Positions 32,731-45,011 of a DNA stretch of 64,000 bases are shown here, piece by piece; position 1 is the first letter of the stretch, and the number at the start of each line of letters is the position of its first letter. The DNA is from Taxawa tesnikishii (nom. ined.). Lineage: Eukaryota; Ascomycota; Dothideomycetes; Dothideales. Where the stretch lies: positions 124,001-188,000 of the forward strand of contig JAPDRO010000025.1 in assembly GCA_030247885.1 (NCBI GenBank). The letters run 5' to 3'. The position numbers and the translations under genes were made by a program. Below the pieces are notes generated by a model. The model did no database searches, was not told where the DNA came from, and worked only from the letters and a program-made list of their open reading frames with translations.

Positions 32731-34967
32731 ATGGATGCCAAGGTACGTCGTTCGTGATGCGCGTGTTTGTGTACGATGCCTGCCCTGCTCTGCTCTGCCC
32801 TGCCCTGCCCTGCCCTGCTGCGTGCTACCCTTTGGATTGTGGACTTCACCTGCACTGTCCGGACCCGTCACGGACGCGCAACAGCACGAACAATCTTCAC
32901 GCGGCGCGATACACGTGGATCAATTGCGTCAGGTGGTATCTTCCCGCTGTCTTGTCACGACTATTCACGTTTCATTCTTTGTTATGATTCTCCAAACTCT
33001 GTCTCCGTCAGAACGAAACTGATACTCTCTTCCGAAGCCCCAGAGACCAGTTCGTGCACTACGCGTCCACGACGAAAACGCACCCGTTGCCAATCCTGTC
33101 GCCGCCAAGACGTTACACCAGAGGAACAAATCTACCCCAGCGTTGTCAACACTGATGCAGGCCGGAGCTGTAAGAGGAGGTGCCGCAAAGAGAACTGCCT
33201 TTGCCGATGTCAGCAACACTGCCAGGGTGATAGCACATGCTGCCAAGGACGACTCGGCTATCAATGGAAAAGCATCCTATGACGGGATCAAGGGATCAGT
33301 CATCCATGTGCAAGAGCTGGTGAAGCCTACATCAGCTGCACTTACGCGTCCGGCCCAACGTTCAAACACCATCTCTGGCAAACTTACCCAGTCTACTACC
33401 ATCATCCCCACCAAGGCTGCTGCTCAGGAAAAGTCTTTTCTTCCTCAGGTTCAACCAGCCGCTACTCGCAAGGTGTACCCGAAGCGAAGCGCTGCCGTTC
33501 TTCGCGACGTCAGCGAAGCGAAAAGCTCTGCCAGCTTCGAATGTAACCCGATTGAAACCGCACCAGTTGTCACAAGCTCTTCGATACAAGAGGTGTTGGC
33601 TCGGACTCAGGTGGCTGAAGCTGTTGTTCGTCCATCAGCGCCAAAGCCAGTTGCTGTTGAGTCGTTGCCAAGAGAAGAGGTGAAGAAGTCGGACTCCAGT
33701 CTCTCTTCTAAGGCCGACTCTGTTCTTGCTCCTGAGGTTCCAGTCGTCCAGGAACAGTTCAGCGACGCGTCTGAGCTGCCTTCGGAACAGAATTATCTCC
33801 TCGCCTTGGAGCAACAAGCAACAGCCCTGGAGGTCGAACGTAGCGTCGCTCTTGCCAGTCAGCCGCAATCTCTGCTCCCTGTCACAGAGGAGTACTATGA
33901 CGAAGAAGAAGAAGAGTTTTACTACGATGATGGCTACAATACCGCCACCGGAGGCGCTACGATTGTTCTCGCACCGAGGTACACTGCCAAGGTTAACCAG
34001 GAGATTGCTGCTGCAAAGAAGCTGGTTGAGAGCTCTCGCACTCCAGAAGACGTCGAGGACGACCAATGGGACACCAGCATGGTCGCGGAATATGGTGAGG
34101 AGATCTTCGATTACATGCGTACTCTTGAGGACCGTATGCGTCCAAACCCTCACTATATGGACAACCAGACAGAGTGCCAGTGGTCAATGAGGGCCGTTCT
34201 TATGGACTGGCTTGTGCAGGTTCACCACCGCTTCACGCTTCTACCAGAGACTCTGTTCCTCGCGGTCAACTATGTGGATCGCTTCCTGTCCAGCAAGATT
34301 GTCTCCTTGGGCAAGCTCCAGCTCGTCGGTGCCACGGCCATCTTCGTCGCGGCCAAGTACGAAGAAGTCAACTGCCCTTCGGTTCAAGAGATTGTCTACA
34401 TGGTCGATAACGGCTACAGCATGGATGAGATCCTCAAGGCCGAGCGCTTTATGCTCAGCATGCTCGCATTTGAGCTAGGATGGCCGGGCCCGATGAGCTT
34501 CCTGAGAAGAATCAGCAAGGCTGACGACTACGACCTCGAGACAAGAACGTTGGCGAAGTATTTTCTGGAGGTTACGATCATGGACGAGCGCTTTGTTGGC
34601 TGTGCTCCCAGCTTTACTGCTGCAGGTGCTCACTGTTTGGCGCGCCTTATGCTTCGCAAGGGTGACTGGGTAAGTTTTCCTGCTATAAGATGATAAACTG
34701 GCTAGTTCGCTAATGAAGTTCCAGACCCCTGCACACGTGTACTACTCCAACTACACATACTCCCAGCTCCGCCAGCTCCTTGCTGTCATGGTCGAGTGCT
34801 GCGAAGACCCACAGAAGCACCACGGCGCAGTCTACGAGAAGTACACCGACAAGCGCTACAAGAGGGCCTCGCTCTTCGTCCAGTCTGAGATCAGAAGGGG
34901 TTTCCAGCTCCCAGTCTACAAGCCAACTGGTTTGACTGAATACCTTGAGAACACACAGGACTGGTGA
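32731..34967 (+). CDS. nimE: G2/mitotic B-type cyclin
   Basis: Regulatory subunit of the mitotic CDK, in nucleus and cytoplasm. Exons 32731-32742 (MDAK), 33038-34669 and 34725-34967 give 628 residues with consistent phases. N-terminus: VRALRVHDENAP, then HQRNKSTPALSTLMQAGAV and KRTAFADVSN, where a destruction box is expected (consensus RxxLxxxxN) but Phe replaces Leu. The middle is disordered and acidic (EEYYDEEEEEFYYDDGYN). The cyclin box has MRAVLMDWLVQVHHRF, ETLFLAVNYVDRFLS and FVAAKYEEVNCPS, continued by a C-terminal cyclin fold in the last exon (YTYSQLRQLLAVMVECCE). The gene symbol follows the Aspergillus name for the orthologue. Intron 1 is 295 nt, long for this window, and carries a pentanucleotide repeat. 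Confidence 0.95.
32779..32820. repeat. (CTGCC)n pentanucleotide repeat in cyclin intron 1
   Basis: About eight imperfect tandem units of CTGCC/CTGCT lie 37 bp into the first intron of the B-type cyclin gene. Confidence 0.85.
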
Positions 34968-36291
34968 AGGGCGATCTCCTACCGTAGGACTCCCAACCCC
35001 TCCTCATCCCTAGCGTACTTCGATCGTCCCACTCGCATCTCATGCCCCTCGGTCATACGGCCGAAGATGCATGTCGAAGTCGCTGGCCCGAACATCAACA
35101 TATGGTGCTGGCACGAGCCACATCTACATTATACCCCGCCGGCTGTTGTTTCTAACGCGCCCAAACCGTCCTTCATAAGGTACTCGTGGCACTCAACAGC
35201 CGGGCTCTCGTATCGTCATTTCCAAGATGGCATTGTTTTCATGCATTGGTTGTAGGAGTTGGAGGTTGTATCGGAGGCGCATGGTGGTTTTATGATGGGA
35301 CGACGAAACGAGCACACTAATATTCTCGTGCTCTACTGCTCCATGGGCGGTGGACACATCCCTTTTCCTCTGCGGCGTTTCCACACCCAGTTCTCCCTCT
35401 TCTGTCACGTTTTCCTTTTATTCAAGTCGGTTTCTTTTGATCCCCTTTCTTTTCTTCTGTACAGGTGTCGGTGGCGGTGCATGCAGGGCCGTAAGGAGTA
35501 ACCGGCGCATATTGTCAAACTGTTCATAGAGTGCATCTGAAGCGGTGGAGTCAGGAAAACCAGGCAAGCAGAATGAAAACCAGTATCGTCTTAAAAGTTT
35601 CAATGTCTCCTTGTCTCGCGTGTTCACATCCACGTCCACATCCACGTTTACACCGGAGGCTGATGATGCATCGACTGTATTCTGGCGCATTGCTGGTCCC
35701 TGCACCCTGCAGCCGTTGCCCCGCCGTCCCACCTTTCCCGAGACAATTGCGGAAGGTGGCATGTCGATCACGATCTTTGTCGCTCGTAACAACTCGTGCC
35801 TTCATAGAGCAAAACATCTAGTTCAATCCAGCGCATACAATTCGGTGATGAATCTCCGGTCGCAACTATGATTGAAGTTGTTTGCGACTTTGGCAATGGT
35901 TGCACGAGCTGTGGGGAACTGCGCTCGCCCGGTAAGCAGAATGCACGCACAGCTCGGCCTCAAGCGGAGGCCGAGCAAGACACTCCGTTCCTGGTCCGAG
36001 CCAGCGGGACCAGCGCCCACTTTTAGGTGCTCAACCTTCTTTTATTCTCCGAGCCGGTATATACATACTTGGTGTAGTCGGTTTACCCGCTAGTATGTCT
36101 GGAGGATACCGGCGTCGGCTCCCTCTCGGATTGCTGCCACTGTTGCTATATATCCAAAGCCAGCGTGCATGTGGTAAGCCTGGTCTTGATCTTATATCCT
36201 TTGTTGCTTCTACAGTCTACACCTTCGTCTTCAGTCCTCCAACCGAACCCTCACATATCCCTCCGAGCACCCCCTAAACGCACCTCTCAAG
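34968..36291. other. 1.3 kb intergenic, cyclin to SDR gene
   Basis: No motif-bearing frame. Includes a short CCACGT/CCACAT tandem near 35629-35649. The last 60 bases are CT-rich leader of the SDR gene. Confidence 0.45.
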
Positions 36292-37169
36292 ATGTCCCAG
36301 AACGTTGTCACCGTCCCAACCGCCTCCCTTCACGGCAAGGTTGCCCTCATCACTGGTGCCGGCCGTGGTATCGGCCGTGGCTGTGCCATTGAGCTCGGCA
36401 AGCGTGGATGCAGCGTCGTCGTCAACTACGCCAACAGCAAGTCCTCCGCCGACGAGGTCGTCAAGGCCATCGAGGAGTGCGGCTCCGGCGCCAAGGCCGT
36501 CAGCATCCAGGCCGATGTCAGCAAGGTGTCCGAGATCGAGCGCCTGTTCCAGGAGTCCAAGAAGCACTTCGGCAAGATCGACATTGTCATGAGCAACAGC
36601 GGTACCGAGAGCTGGGACAAAACCGAGGAGATCACCGAGGAGAAGTACGACCACGTCTTCAACCTGAACGCTCGCGCACAGTTCTTCGTCGGCCAGGCCG
36701 CCTGGAAGCACCTCGAGGACAACGGCCGCCTTATCCTCATGTCCTCCATCGCCGCCGGTCTCCTCGGTGTCAAGGACCACGTCCTCTACAACGCCTCCAA
36801 GATGGCCGTCATTGGTATGATCAAGGCCTTCGCCACCGACTTCGGCAAGCGCGGCATCACTGTCAATGGTGTCGCCCCAGGTGGCATCAAGTCCGACATG
36901 TTCACCCAGAACGCATGGCACTACATCCCAGGCGGTAGCCCAGACTGGCCAGCGGACAAGATCGAGAAGCTCATGGCTGACCACTGCCCGCTTGGCCGCT
37001 GCGCCGAGCCAGAGGACGTTGCTCGCGTCGTCGCCTTCCTTGCCAGCGGTGACGGTGGCTGGGTTAACGGTAAGCTTTCACCCTCATTCCTGATTGTTCA
37101 CGGGATCGATGCTAACACTACTCTCTCGCAGGCCAAGTCATCACCATCTCCGGTGGTTCTTCTCAGTAA
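36292..37169 (+). CDS. Tri/tetrahydroxynaphthalene reductase-like SDR
   Basis: Short-chain dehydrogenase/reductase of 271 residues; exons 36292-37069 and 37132-37169. The NADP(H) motif TGAGRGIG is at residues 21-28, with VVNYANSKSS following strand 2, as in NADPH-preferring naphthol and versicolorin reductases. Then DIVMSNSG, NARAQFF, catalytic Ser in LMSSIAAG, Tyr and Lys in YNASK, and VAPGGIKSDMFTQNAWHY. The short second exon supplies the conserved end GQVITISGGSSQ. In DHN-melanin synthesis such enzymes reduce tetra- or trihydroxynaphthalene to scytalone or vermelone. However, no polyketide synthase, scytalone dehydratase or Cmr1-type regulator is nearby, so a different aromatic or polyketide substrate is possible. 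Very strong C-ending codon bias suggests high expression. Confidence 0.85.
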
Positions 37170-37790
37170 ATGCATCATGCGATCACAATGGTTAGCGGCC
37201 GGTGTTTTGGGCGGTATTGATAATGGGCATATTCTGCATCTATGACGGATAAGGCTTGGGCATGTTTATGGGCCTTGTAAATTGGGAAAAGCATTAGATA
37301 CCTTGAGAGTACGAACAACTTTCACGCCAACATTTCCTGTCGTCTGCTGTCTACAGCGGTGTTTGTTTGTACTTTGCAGGACTCCACGGGCATGTGACAG
37401 GGGATCGACAGGGACAGGGCAGGGACAGATTGCGGCTCACCCGAGATCGCCCGTGGGGTCGGGAACAACAACACCGGAGCACGTCATCATCGGTTGTTCG
37501 TTTCTTCTCGATTGGAGCAGCCACCAACTCGACACATCCACGTCTTCGTGTGTTGGCACGGCCAATCGTATGTGATACGCGTTCAGTCGTTCTCAGTTCG
37601 TCACGAGTTCGGTGTATTGATAACCGAAGGTCTATTCTAAGTTCGGGAAATCCTATTGCGGCAATTCCTACAAAAGCCAGTGGGTTGTTGTCAGGAAAAC
37701 GACACTAACATTCTGCTCTCAAACTTGAAAGGGCTGGGAAGGGTCAGCCTGGTTAACAACCGAATCGGTATCAACACCAGGAACAGAAAC
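37170..37790. other. Intergenic, SDR to SurE gene
   Basis: 620 bp; contains a purine-rich imperfect CAGGGA tandem at 37395-37430. No gene seen. Confidence 0.45.
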
Positions 37791-38799
37791 ATGCATATTC
37801 TCGTATGTGGAGGAGCCATGCACGAGCTGGAAGCTACCTGCACGGATGGACACTGAGACTGTTTCAGGTTACCAACGATGATGGCCCGCCATCTGAGCAG
37901 TCATCTCCATACGTACTCCCCTTTGTGAGGACTCTGGAGGCGGCTGGCCACACGGTATCTGTAATCCTGCCACACACCCAGCGCTCCTGGATTGGCAAAG
38001 CACACATTGTCGGCCAGGACGTGTCGGCACACTATTACTTTCCCGACAAGACTCACCCCGCCGGGCCGTCTTCCAGTCCTGAGACCGAGGACAAGTTGCC
38101 ATGGGTTTTGGTCAACTCGACGCCTGCCTCCTGTTCCCAGCTCGGTCTCTTTCACGTGTTCAAAGACCGCCCACCCGTTGACTTAGTGATCTCCGGGCCG
38201 AACTATGGCCGCAATACTACGGCTGTCTTCGCACTCTCTTCCGGCACCTTGGGAGCTGCGTTGGAGGCCTCAGTCTGCGGCTACAAGTCCATAGCTCTAT
38301 CCTTCGCCTTCTTCGACCGCGAAAACGACCCGCAGGTCGTAGCTGGGAGCTGCCGACAGAGCGTCAAAGTGATCGAATGGCTCGCCAAGCACGGCGAGTG
38401 GGACGACGGCCGCGTCTTCAGCGTCAACGTGCCCGTCAAAAAGGCGTAGAGCAGGAACGCGTTCTCTGGACGCGCATGTTGCAGAACTCTTGGGGCTCCA
38501 AGAGCTGTTTCGAGGAGATGCCACGTACGGTTGAGGATCCGGAGACGGAGGAAGCGGAGCTTCGGAGGCAGGAGAGTCAGGAGGATAGCAGTGGCAACAG
38601 GACTGGCGGGGGCAAGGATGAGAAGTGGAAGCCACATCATTTCAAGTGGGCGCCGAAGTTCCAGGGTGTTCACGACAGTGTCTTCAAGGCTGGGCCAGGC
38701 AGTGATGGGTGGGCTGTGAAGGAGGGTCAGACGAGTGTCACGGCGCTGAGAGCGAACTTCATGCATATCGATGGCTTTGCGGGAGACATCAAGCTATGA
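37791..38799 (+). CDS. SurE-type 5'/3'-nucleotidase/phosphatase, frame break
   Basis: SurE family metal-dependent phosphatase acting on nucleotides or related phosphate esters. The first exon (37791-37802) codes only MHIL; the intron 37803-37867 (GTATGT...TTTCAG) joins it to VTNDDGPPSEQSSPY, giving the SurE signature ILVTNDDG with the metal-binding Asp pair. Further landmarks: SGPNYGRNTT and the SSGTLGAALEASVCGYKSIALS segment. The frame breaks at 38438-38442: NVPVKKA-stop in one frame, GVEQERVLWTRMLQNSW onward in another. The run has five A's; a sixth gives VPVKKGVEQERV and a 314-residue protein ending DGFAGDIKL. The stretch after residue 220 is rich in Glu and is a fungal insert. Fungal Pby1 proteins fuse SurE to a tyrosine-ligase domain; none is present here. 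Confidence 0.87.
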
Positions 38800-39621
38800 T
38801 AGCACCGTCTTCTTCGACGTCGAAGCTACGAGGGAAGCAGATAGCTCATGAACTTCGATCGCTGGCATCTCATCGATGCCAAGCGATATCTGATGGTTGA
38901 ATGCGTTACGGATAATGCCAGTTGCTTCATATAGTACAATCGTACACAAGCTGTACAGCATGGACAGCGCTAGTATTTAAGGTGCAAGCGTTTGAGTAGG
39001 ATACCAATATCCTCTTTGGAAATCAGCGTAGCGCTGATGGTGGTCGATAGGCCATTCTAATCGAAATCGCTGTTTCGTGACTCTTGAGGTGAGTTGATTG
39101 TCATTGTGTCGCACCTAGTACATGGTATGGTCTGGTCCGGTCTTAATGAGGAAAGGCAAAGAGGCTGGATATATGTCTCCTGTGGCCAAGCTAGCGGGAG
39201 CGGCGAAGGCTGGCATGATGAATTGTCCTTGAAAGATTGGTGACTATCCTTACAGGGAATGCATAGACAACTACAACACTTCGCTCTACAGCACCCTGTT
39301 CGTATCACAAAATGCGGCGTCGATCTCTTTCCTATTGGACAGCGGTATTGCCAAATAAAGCTAGCGTGTTATTCTCCGCGTTCTGCTCCTTCCCCAAATT
39401 CTTTGACTGACGCGCATCGTTGATTGAACAATTTCCTATCCTTGCAATCCCCCTGTTCACTCGAAGTCTCACTTCACATCGGATTGTCTGCCTCAGGTCT
39501 TGGACAATCGAGTAACACCCCAGCGGAACTGCACTTGTTATCCGTCCTCCGCAGGCTCTGAGGGGCTCTGCCATCAAGCGCATCACCTTACGTCAAGGTC
39601 CCATCCAAGCACGCGACAGCC
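38800..39621. other. Intergenic, SurE to EDC3
   Basis: 820 bp, no motif-bearing frame; presumably the SurE 3' flank and EDC3 promoter. Confidence 0.45.
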
Positions 39622-42179
39622 ATGTCGGCCTCATTTGTTGGCATGACGCTCAGCGTCACCCTTCTGAACCCACCAAATGCTGTCGTGAATGGCCGCGTAG
39701 CGGGCGTAGTCGCTGGACAAACATTGGTTCTTGAAGACGGTACATCTCCTTCCTACGATGCTTCCGCAGTTTCACTAAATCATCTCGCAGCATGGGTCCC
39801 TACTACGAATGAACGACTCGGGCAATTCAACGTACCTAGCAACCAAATCGCAGACCTCAAGGTTATACAAGGGAGACCACCGCAGGCTCCGCCTCCAGTC
39901 CCAGCTCCGATCGTCCCTCTGCAGGTGGCTGCTGCGAGCCCATCGGCTACGAAGCATGCCTCCTTCGCTGACCCAGCCATCGTAGGCTATTCGAGAGCGC
40001 CTAGATCAGCTGCACGCGCAACTGTCCAGCAAGACTCAGCTTCTATGCCCATTAAGTCAGTGCTTTCGGCTGCCTCTGCGAAACTCCCTACCGGCACTTC
40101 ACCTTTTGTCGGAAATGCGCCACAGACTGGGACAGAGGCTCAAGATGCAAACAAGACGAGTCGTTACACGGAACACATTGGCAAAAGAAGGCAGTCCCAA
40201 GAGACGGTGCGCGCGGCAAACGAGAATACCTCTGCAACCTCATCTATATTGCCGGGTAATTCCCGCTGGCCACAGCCCGTCCGGGACTATGTGAGCAGAG
40301 CTCTCACCGAGGAACTCCCTGCTGATGTGAGCTTGGAAGCTGTCGCTAGAAAGTTAAAGGCGATGGTGGGCGAGGCCGCTGAGCAAAACACTTTGGAGTC
40401 CACTGACTGGGCCAATCTTCCTCCTCCACAAGAGCAACTGCGCTGGACAACCTCCAAAGCGGACGCAGAGCCTCAGAGCGGCAAGAAGACTCGCAGAGGA
40501 AAGAAAGGACCTGCAGCGTCGGCTGTACCGCTCAGACCAGTGGCGCCTAAGCAGACTATCTCACCCGACGTGTCGCGCAATGGGAACGACATGAACAGCA
40601 CGGTCAAATCCAAGAAAGGCTGGCGTTCAACGCCGTTACTTCAGGAGCAGCTTCCCAGCCCAGTCAACGGAAGCGAACCAGCAAAGAAGAAGAGAAACAG
40701 AAGGTCGCAGGCGCAGTTATCTGAGATGCAGAACGGCTGGGCTACAGAAGATGCGACAGACATTCAGGGCCTCGATGACTTTGATTTTGAGGCTAATCTG
40801 TCCAAGTTCGACAAGCGCACGGTATTCGATCAGATACGCAATGAAGACACAACGGCAGACGAGGAAAGACTCGTCAGCCACAACAGGCTTCCCAAAGCAA
40901 GACCGGGGACATACGGTGGTAAAAACCTCCACCCCACAGAGAATGTCCTGTCACCGAAACTCGGTGCGAAGCATGGCAGCAGCGGCCTTGAAAGTGCATC
41001 TGACGCCGACACTGAGCTCAATTTTGGCAGTGGCCGCAACTCCAGGGAATCGATGTCTCGCGCCTCCACAAAGCGACCGCCACGACGGAGCGATAGCGGG
41101 ATGCTCGATGACGGACACCATGTCATGACGGCATCCTTCACCTCCAACAATTTCAACCGGTCGATGAGCTCGATACGGAACGCAGCGATGCACGGCTCAC
41201 CCGGAGCGGCATCTTCCCTAACCCTCTTCGTGCACGGTCACCCGGTTCCGTGATATCGACTACACAATCGATGGAGCACTTGCGCCTGGGTCCGCGCCAA
41301 TCCAATCCTCATTTCCGTCTCCGCACGAACCAGCAGATGTGTCTTTCTTTTCCTCCCGATAGACTTGGCCAGATCGAAGCGGATGTCACATCAAGCTTCC
41401 GCATTAGCGAAGATGCGATCACAGAGAACGCAGCTAGAGGCGTCGCGCAGACTATTCTATCTGTCGCTTCCAAGCCCGGAGCGAATCGGCGCAACTCCAA
41501 ACCCAATGCTCCAAACCTCAGCATCAGCGGTGGTAGGCCGGTCGTTGTTATTCTCGCAGGCAATCATACTACAGGTGCACGCGCTATTGCTGCTGCTCGC
41601 CACCTATACGGACGTGGTCTGAAAATACTTGTCTGCGTCCCAGAGTACGCGTCGCCGAGCGTCTGGCATCCGCAACTGGCGAGACAGCTACAGAGTCTTC
41701 AGGCATGCGGACGGAAGGCAGCACGCATCGAAGGCTGGACAAGCACTTCGGCTTACATCAAGCGTCTGGAAGGTCCGCCAGTGGTGATTGTAGATGCTCT
41801 TCTCGATGGAGTAAGATACGAAGACGTACACGACCGCACACGCCAAGCCGAGGTCAGGGAGATGATCGAATGGGCCAACCGAAGCCGAGCTGGCGTGGTA
41901 AGCATTGGATGCCCATCCGGCTTCCACGCCAGCGACGGAAGTACAACTGTACTCGAAGGTGAGCCGTTGGCCGTGCAGCCGGAAAAGGTGATCGCGCTCG
42001 GCGCGCCATTGCAAGGTCTGCTGGAGGCGGTGAGGTATGGGGACGGCAGTCAGTGGGCAATCAGCGTTGCCGATATTGGCATCAACATGGCGTTCCGGTC
42101 GAGCGAAACGGTGCAGTTTGGATCCGAATGGCTGGTCGGTCTGAAGTTCTCTCCAGGTGAGGACGGAGATGGTGCTTGA
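39622..42179 (+). CDS. EDC3: Enhancer of mRNA decapping 3, frame break
   Basis: P-body scaffold that binds Dcp2 and Dhh1 and dimerises to promote decapping. Intronless, 852 residues after correction. N-terminal divergent LSm domain (SFVGMTLSVTLLNPP ... GRVAGVVAGQTLVLEDG), a long disordered linker with Lys-rich patches (KKTRRGKKG, AKKKRNRRSQ), the FDF motif (DDFDFEANLSKFDKRTVFDQ near residue 390) and a C-terminal YjeF-N Rossmann-like domain (VVVILAGNHTTGARAIAAARHL, IVDALLDGVRYEDV, DIGINMAFRS). The frame breaks at 41216-41218, between GSPGAASS and PNPLRARSPGSVIS, just before the YjeF-N domain. The run reads CCC where CCCC restores the frame. Without the fix the dimerisation domain would be lost; both parts otherwise look intact. 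Confidence 0.9.
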
Positions 42180-42723
42180 TGTTTTTCCTGGATTCAGCGG
42201 GAGCGATGCGTATGGGTATTGTGTTGGCGAGCATGGAGTTTGCGCGCCCAAGGGGGAAAAAGAGGCGCAAATTTGCAGAAGTTCTCTAAAGGAGACAGTG
42301 TCACGATAAGTATACAGCAGGTCTTGAGGGCCTTCTTGCTATGAACTAGAAATGAGCCACATGTCGAAAAGTTGTTCACTTGATTCGTACGCATAAAGCA
42401 TAAACCATATCTACTCTGTTCTTCGGGTGCTGCCAGGAACAATAGAAGCTCTTGCTCGCTTGGCTGCTACATGGGCTTGTGTGGCTTGGCGGTGAACGTC
42501 AACGACTGGAAGCTTGGACTGGGGTCTCAGAGGCCATTGTGACCTTGCAGTTACGGCCAGGATAAACAACCACCACACCTTAAATCCCTCACTCGAACAC
42601 CTATTTCTCTTCGTTCGACGCGACAATCTCGAACGTTGACTCTGAAAACCATACAACAACCTCGTAGCAGACAGAACGAGAACTCAGCGCAACCAAACCA
42701 CAAACGCTTCGCGCCATCCCACC
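42180..42723. other. Intergenic, EDC3 to YPT7
   Basis: 544 bp with 3' flank and YPT7 promoter/leader. No other feature seen. Confidence 0.45.
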
Positions 42724-43706
42724 ATGTCTTCGAGAAAGAAGGTCTTGCTGAAGGTACAGTCATGTCACAGCGAAGCATTTGAGACGCACGAACTGACTGA
42801 GTATCTAGGTGATTATCCTTGGCGACAGCGGCGTCGGCAAAACGAGCTTGATGAATCAATATGTACGCCTACCCTCCCTCCTCCCATACGATCACGCGGT
42901 TCAGAAACTGCCTCTCTCAAGCGCTCACAAGAACACACCGCTGAGTACGTAAAACAGGTCAACAAGAAGTTCAGTGCAAGCTACAAGGCCACTATCGGCG
43001 CCGATTTTCTCACGAAAGAGGTGCTCGTAGACGACAGACTAGTGACGATGCAGGTGAGGCGGGACCCTCTCTATCGATATATCATAGAGCGCGGCTGATT
43101 ATACAATAGCTCTGGGACACTGCAGGCCAAGAGCGCTTCCAATCACTCGGGGTCGCGTTCTATAGAGGCGCAGACTGCTGCGTGCTGGTGTACGACGTCA
43201 ACAACTCCAAGAGCTTCGACACCCTTGACAGCTGGCGGGACGAATTTCTGATCCAGGCGAGCCCGATGGATCCCGAGAGTTTCCCATTCGTACGTCCTCG
43301 AAAGGCAGTCATCCACGAGGGGCAGGCGCTGACGGATCACAGGTCGTTCTGGGCAACAAGGTTGACGTTGAGGAGAACAGGCGCATGGTAAGCAAGACTC
43401 GTCTTCTGCGATCGAGGACAAAGGCTGATTTATTGTGGCAGGTTTCATCGAAACGAGCAATGGCTTTCTGCCAATCGAAGGGTGGAATTCCATACTTCGA
43501 GACCAGCGCCAAGGAGGCTATCAACGTCGAGCAGGCTTTCGAAGGTAAGCTTTTAAACCACCCTCTCGTTTGTCGCCCCTGCTGACGCACTTCTAGTGAT
43601 CGCACGGAACGCCCTCGCACAAGAGGAGTCGCAAGACTTCAACCCCGATTTCCCGGAGACGATACCCATCAACCTCGAGAACGAGCGCGATGGCTGCGCC
43701 TGTTAA
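42724..43706 (+). CDS. YPT7: Rab7-type GTPase Ypt7
   Basis: Small GTPase of late endosome and vacuole that recruits HOPS for membrane fusion and is needed in autophagy. Seven exons (42724-42753, 42809-42862, 42958-43053, 43110-43289, 43343-43387, 43442-43544, 43597-43706) give 205 residues, the usual Rab7 length. P-loop [11 protein letters not shown], switch I with [11 protein letters not shown], switch [26 protein letters not shown] and ETSAKEA are all intact. The C-terminus DGCAC is the CxC double geranylgeranylation site. The gene is intron-dense: six introns in under 1 kb, each with GT-AG ends and short. Confidence 0.97.
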
Positions 43707-45011
43707 TATCGTCGCCGACAACAGTCGTTCTTGGTTCGTTTGCTTTGTTATACGGCGCATTGGGTCATCTTGAATATGGCGTTTCAAGCGAGCTGCTGTT
43801 GCATCGCCGCCTGCTGCGTGAGCCTGCTAGCATGCGCACTTTTTCTGTACATATAGATCCGAATATGATACAATGCTGCGCATTTCGTACACGTATCAGA
43901 TAGTGGTCAGAATCACTTCATGTATTCGCCGGCGGTGGCATCATCATAGTAAAAACAGTTGATCACGCTACCCACCTCGCCGCCTCCGCTAGCCTCCGTG
44001 CCGGTGGGATATATATCCTCTGACGTATGTCGACCAGACCGAACAGTTCGGACACTCCAGAGGCTGGCTCGAGAGCAGCTCACCAACTCGCCCATTGGGC
44101 TCTTGTTTAACGTGCGGGTTCTGTTGACTGCATCAGCTGTCACCTGAGCTGGTCACCGAAAGGGTCGTGTCACATCTCTCCTGTCCTGCAATGGCAAAAC
44201 CTCGCCGATCAGATTGCATCGCTCACCAGGAGCCCATCGACTGCAACGAGTTTCGTGCTGGTGGCCGAGGGGAACCAACAGAGCTACGATGAAGATCGAT
44301 TGGAAAGGGACAAGACGGTAGCGGGAACTGTCCCAGATGCCGTCGCCTAAACCACCGTCATCATCGCGATGGAAACATCTCTTCTTGCTATTTCTTCACC
44401 ATCTTCGCTAGCTCAGGGGACACGCAGGAGCAAGGTAGTGTCCAACACAAGCTGCGGTAAGCCCTCGAGCCTGCCTCTGCTTTTGTTTGCTACATTGAAG
44501 CTGCGCTACTGCACTCTGTGCAACACTAACATGACCGTCATCGGTATAGTCTGGATGCAGGAGCAACAGATACTGAAAGGAGGTGCAAGACTGCAGGATG
44601 GACAAGAGTTCTCACTATTGCTGCTTAGTACCCAATGCAGCACACATTACCCACAGGATACCGATAGTTTCAATGCGGATTAACCATGGGCGGTGTCCCT
44701 GTTTGTTGTCGGCTCAGTGGTATCAGAGGTTTGTAGACATTCGGCGCACGGTCGTTCCAAGGTATACAAGATCTGTTTGTCTGTGCTTAAAAGGCGGCCC
44801 CACTGTGGTCACCTTCCCCAATGTGGAGTGGTTATCGATAGGGTAGTTACTTAATGTAGTCATGGACGTGTTCGTGTTGGATAGACTCATGGTCAGTGAG
44901 TCAACTAACTTATTCAGGAGAATTGCCACACATCAAGTCATTGCATTTATATTCGGTTTAATCCTCAGCGCGTCTTCTCCCCTACAACACAGCTAGTTCC
45001 ATCCGTCCGGT
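43707..45011. other. 1.3 kb intergenic, YPT7 to GTPBP1-like gene
   Basis: Only short frames on both strands (up to about 104 codons at 44369-44683), none with motifs. 44860-44990 is AT-richer than its neighbours. Confidence 0.45.

Noticed and set aside
36274-36984. 236-codon antisense frame over the SDR gene
   Set aside because: Shadow of strongly C-ending codons; no motif.
28045-37169. DHN-melanin cluster (Zn2Cys6 regulator plus naphthol reductase)
   Set aside because: No polyketide synthase or dehydratase; the regulator is not of the Cmr1 type (no C2H2 fingers seen) and a cyclin lies between.
38438-38442. Programmed ribosomal frameshifting at the A-run in SurE
   Set aside because: The same kind of break occurs in unrelated runs of C, G and A in seven other genes, so one artefactual cause is simpler.
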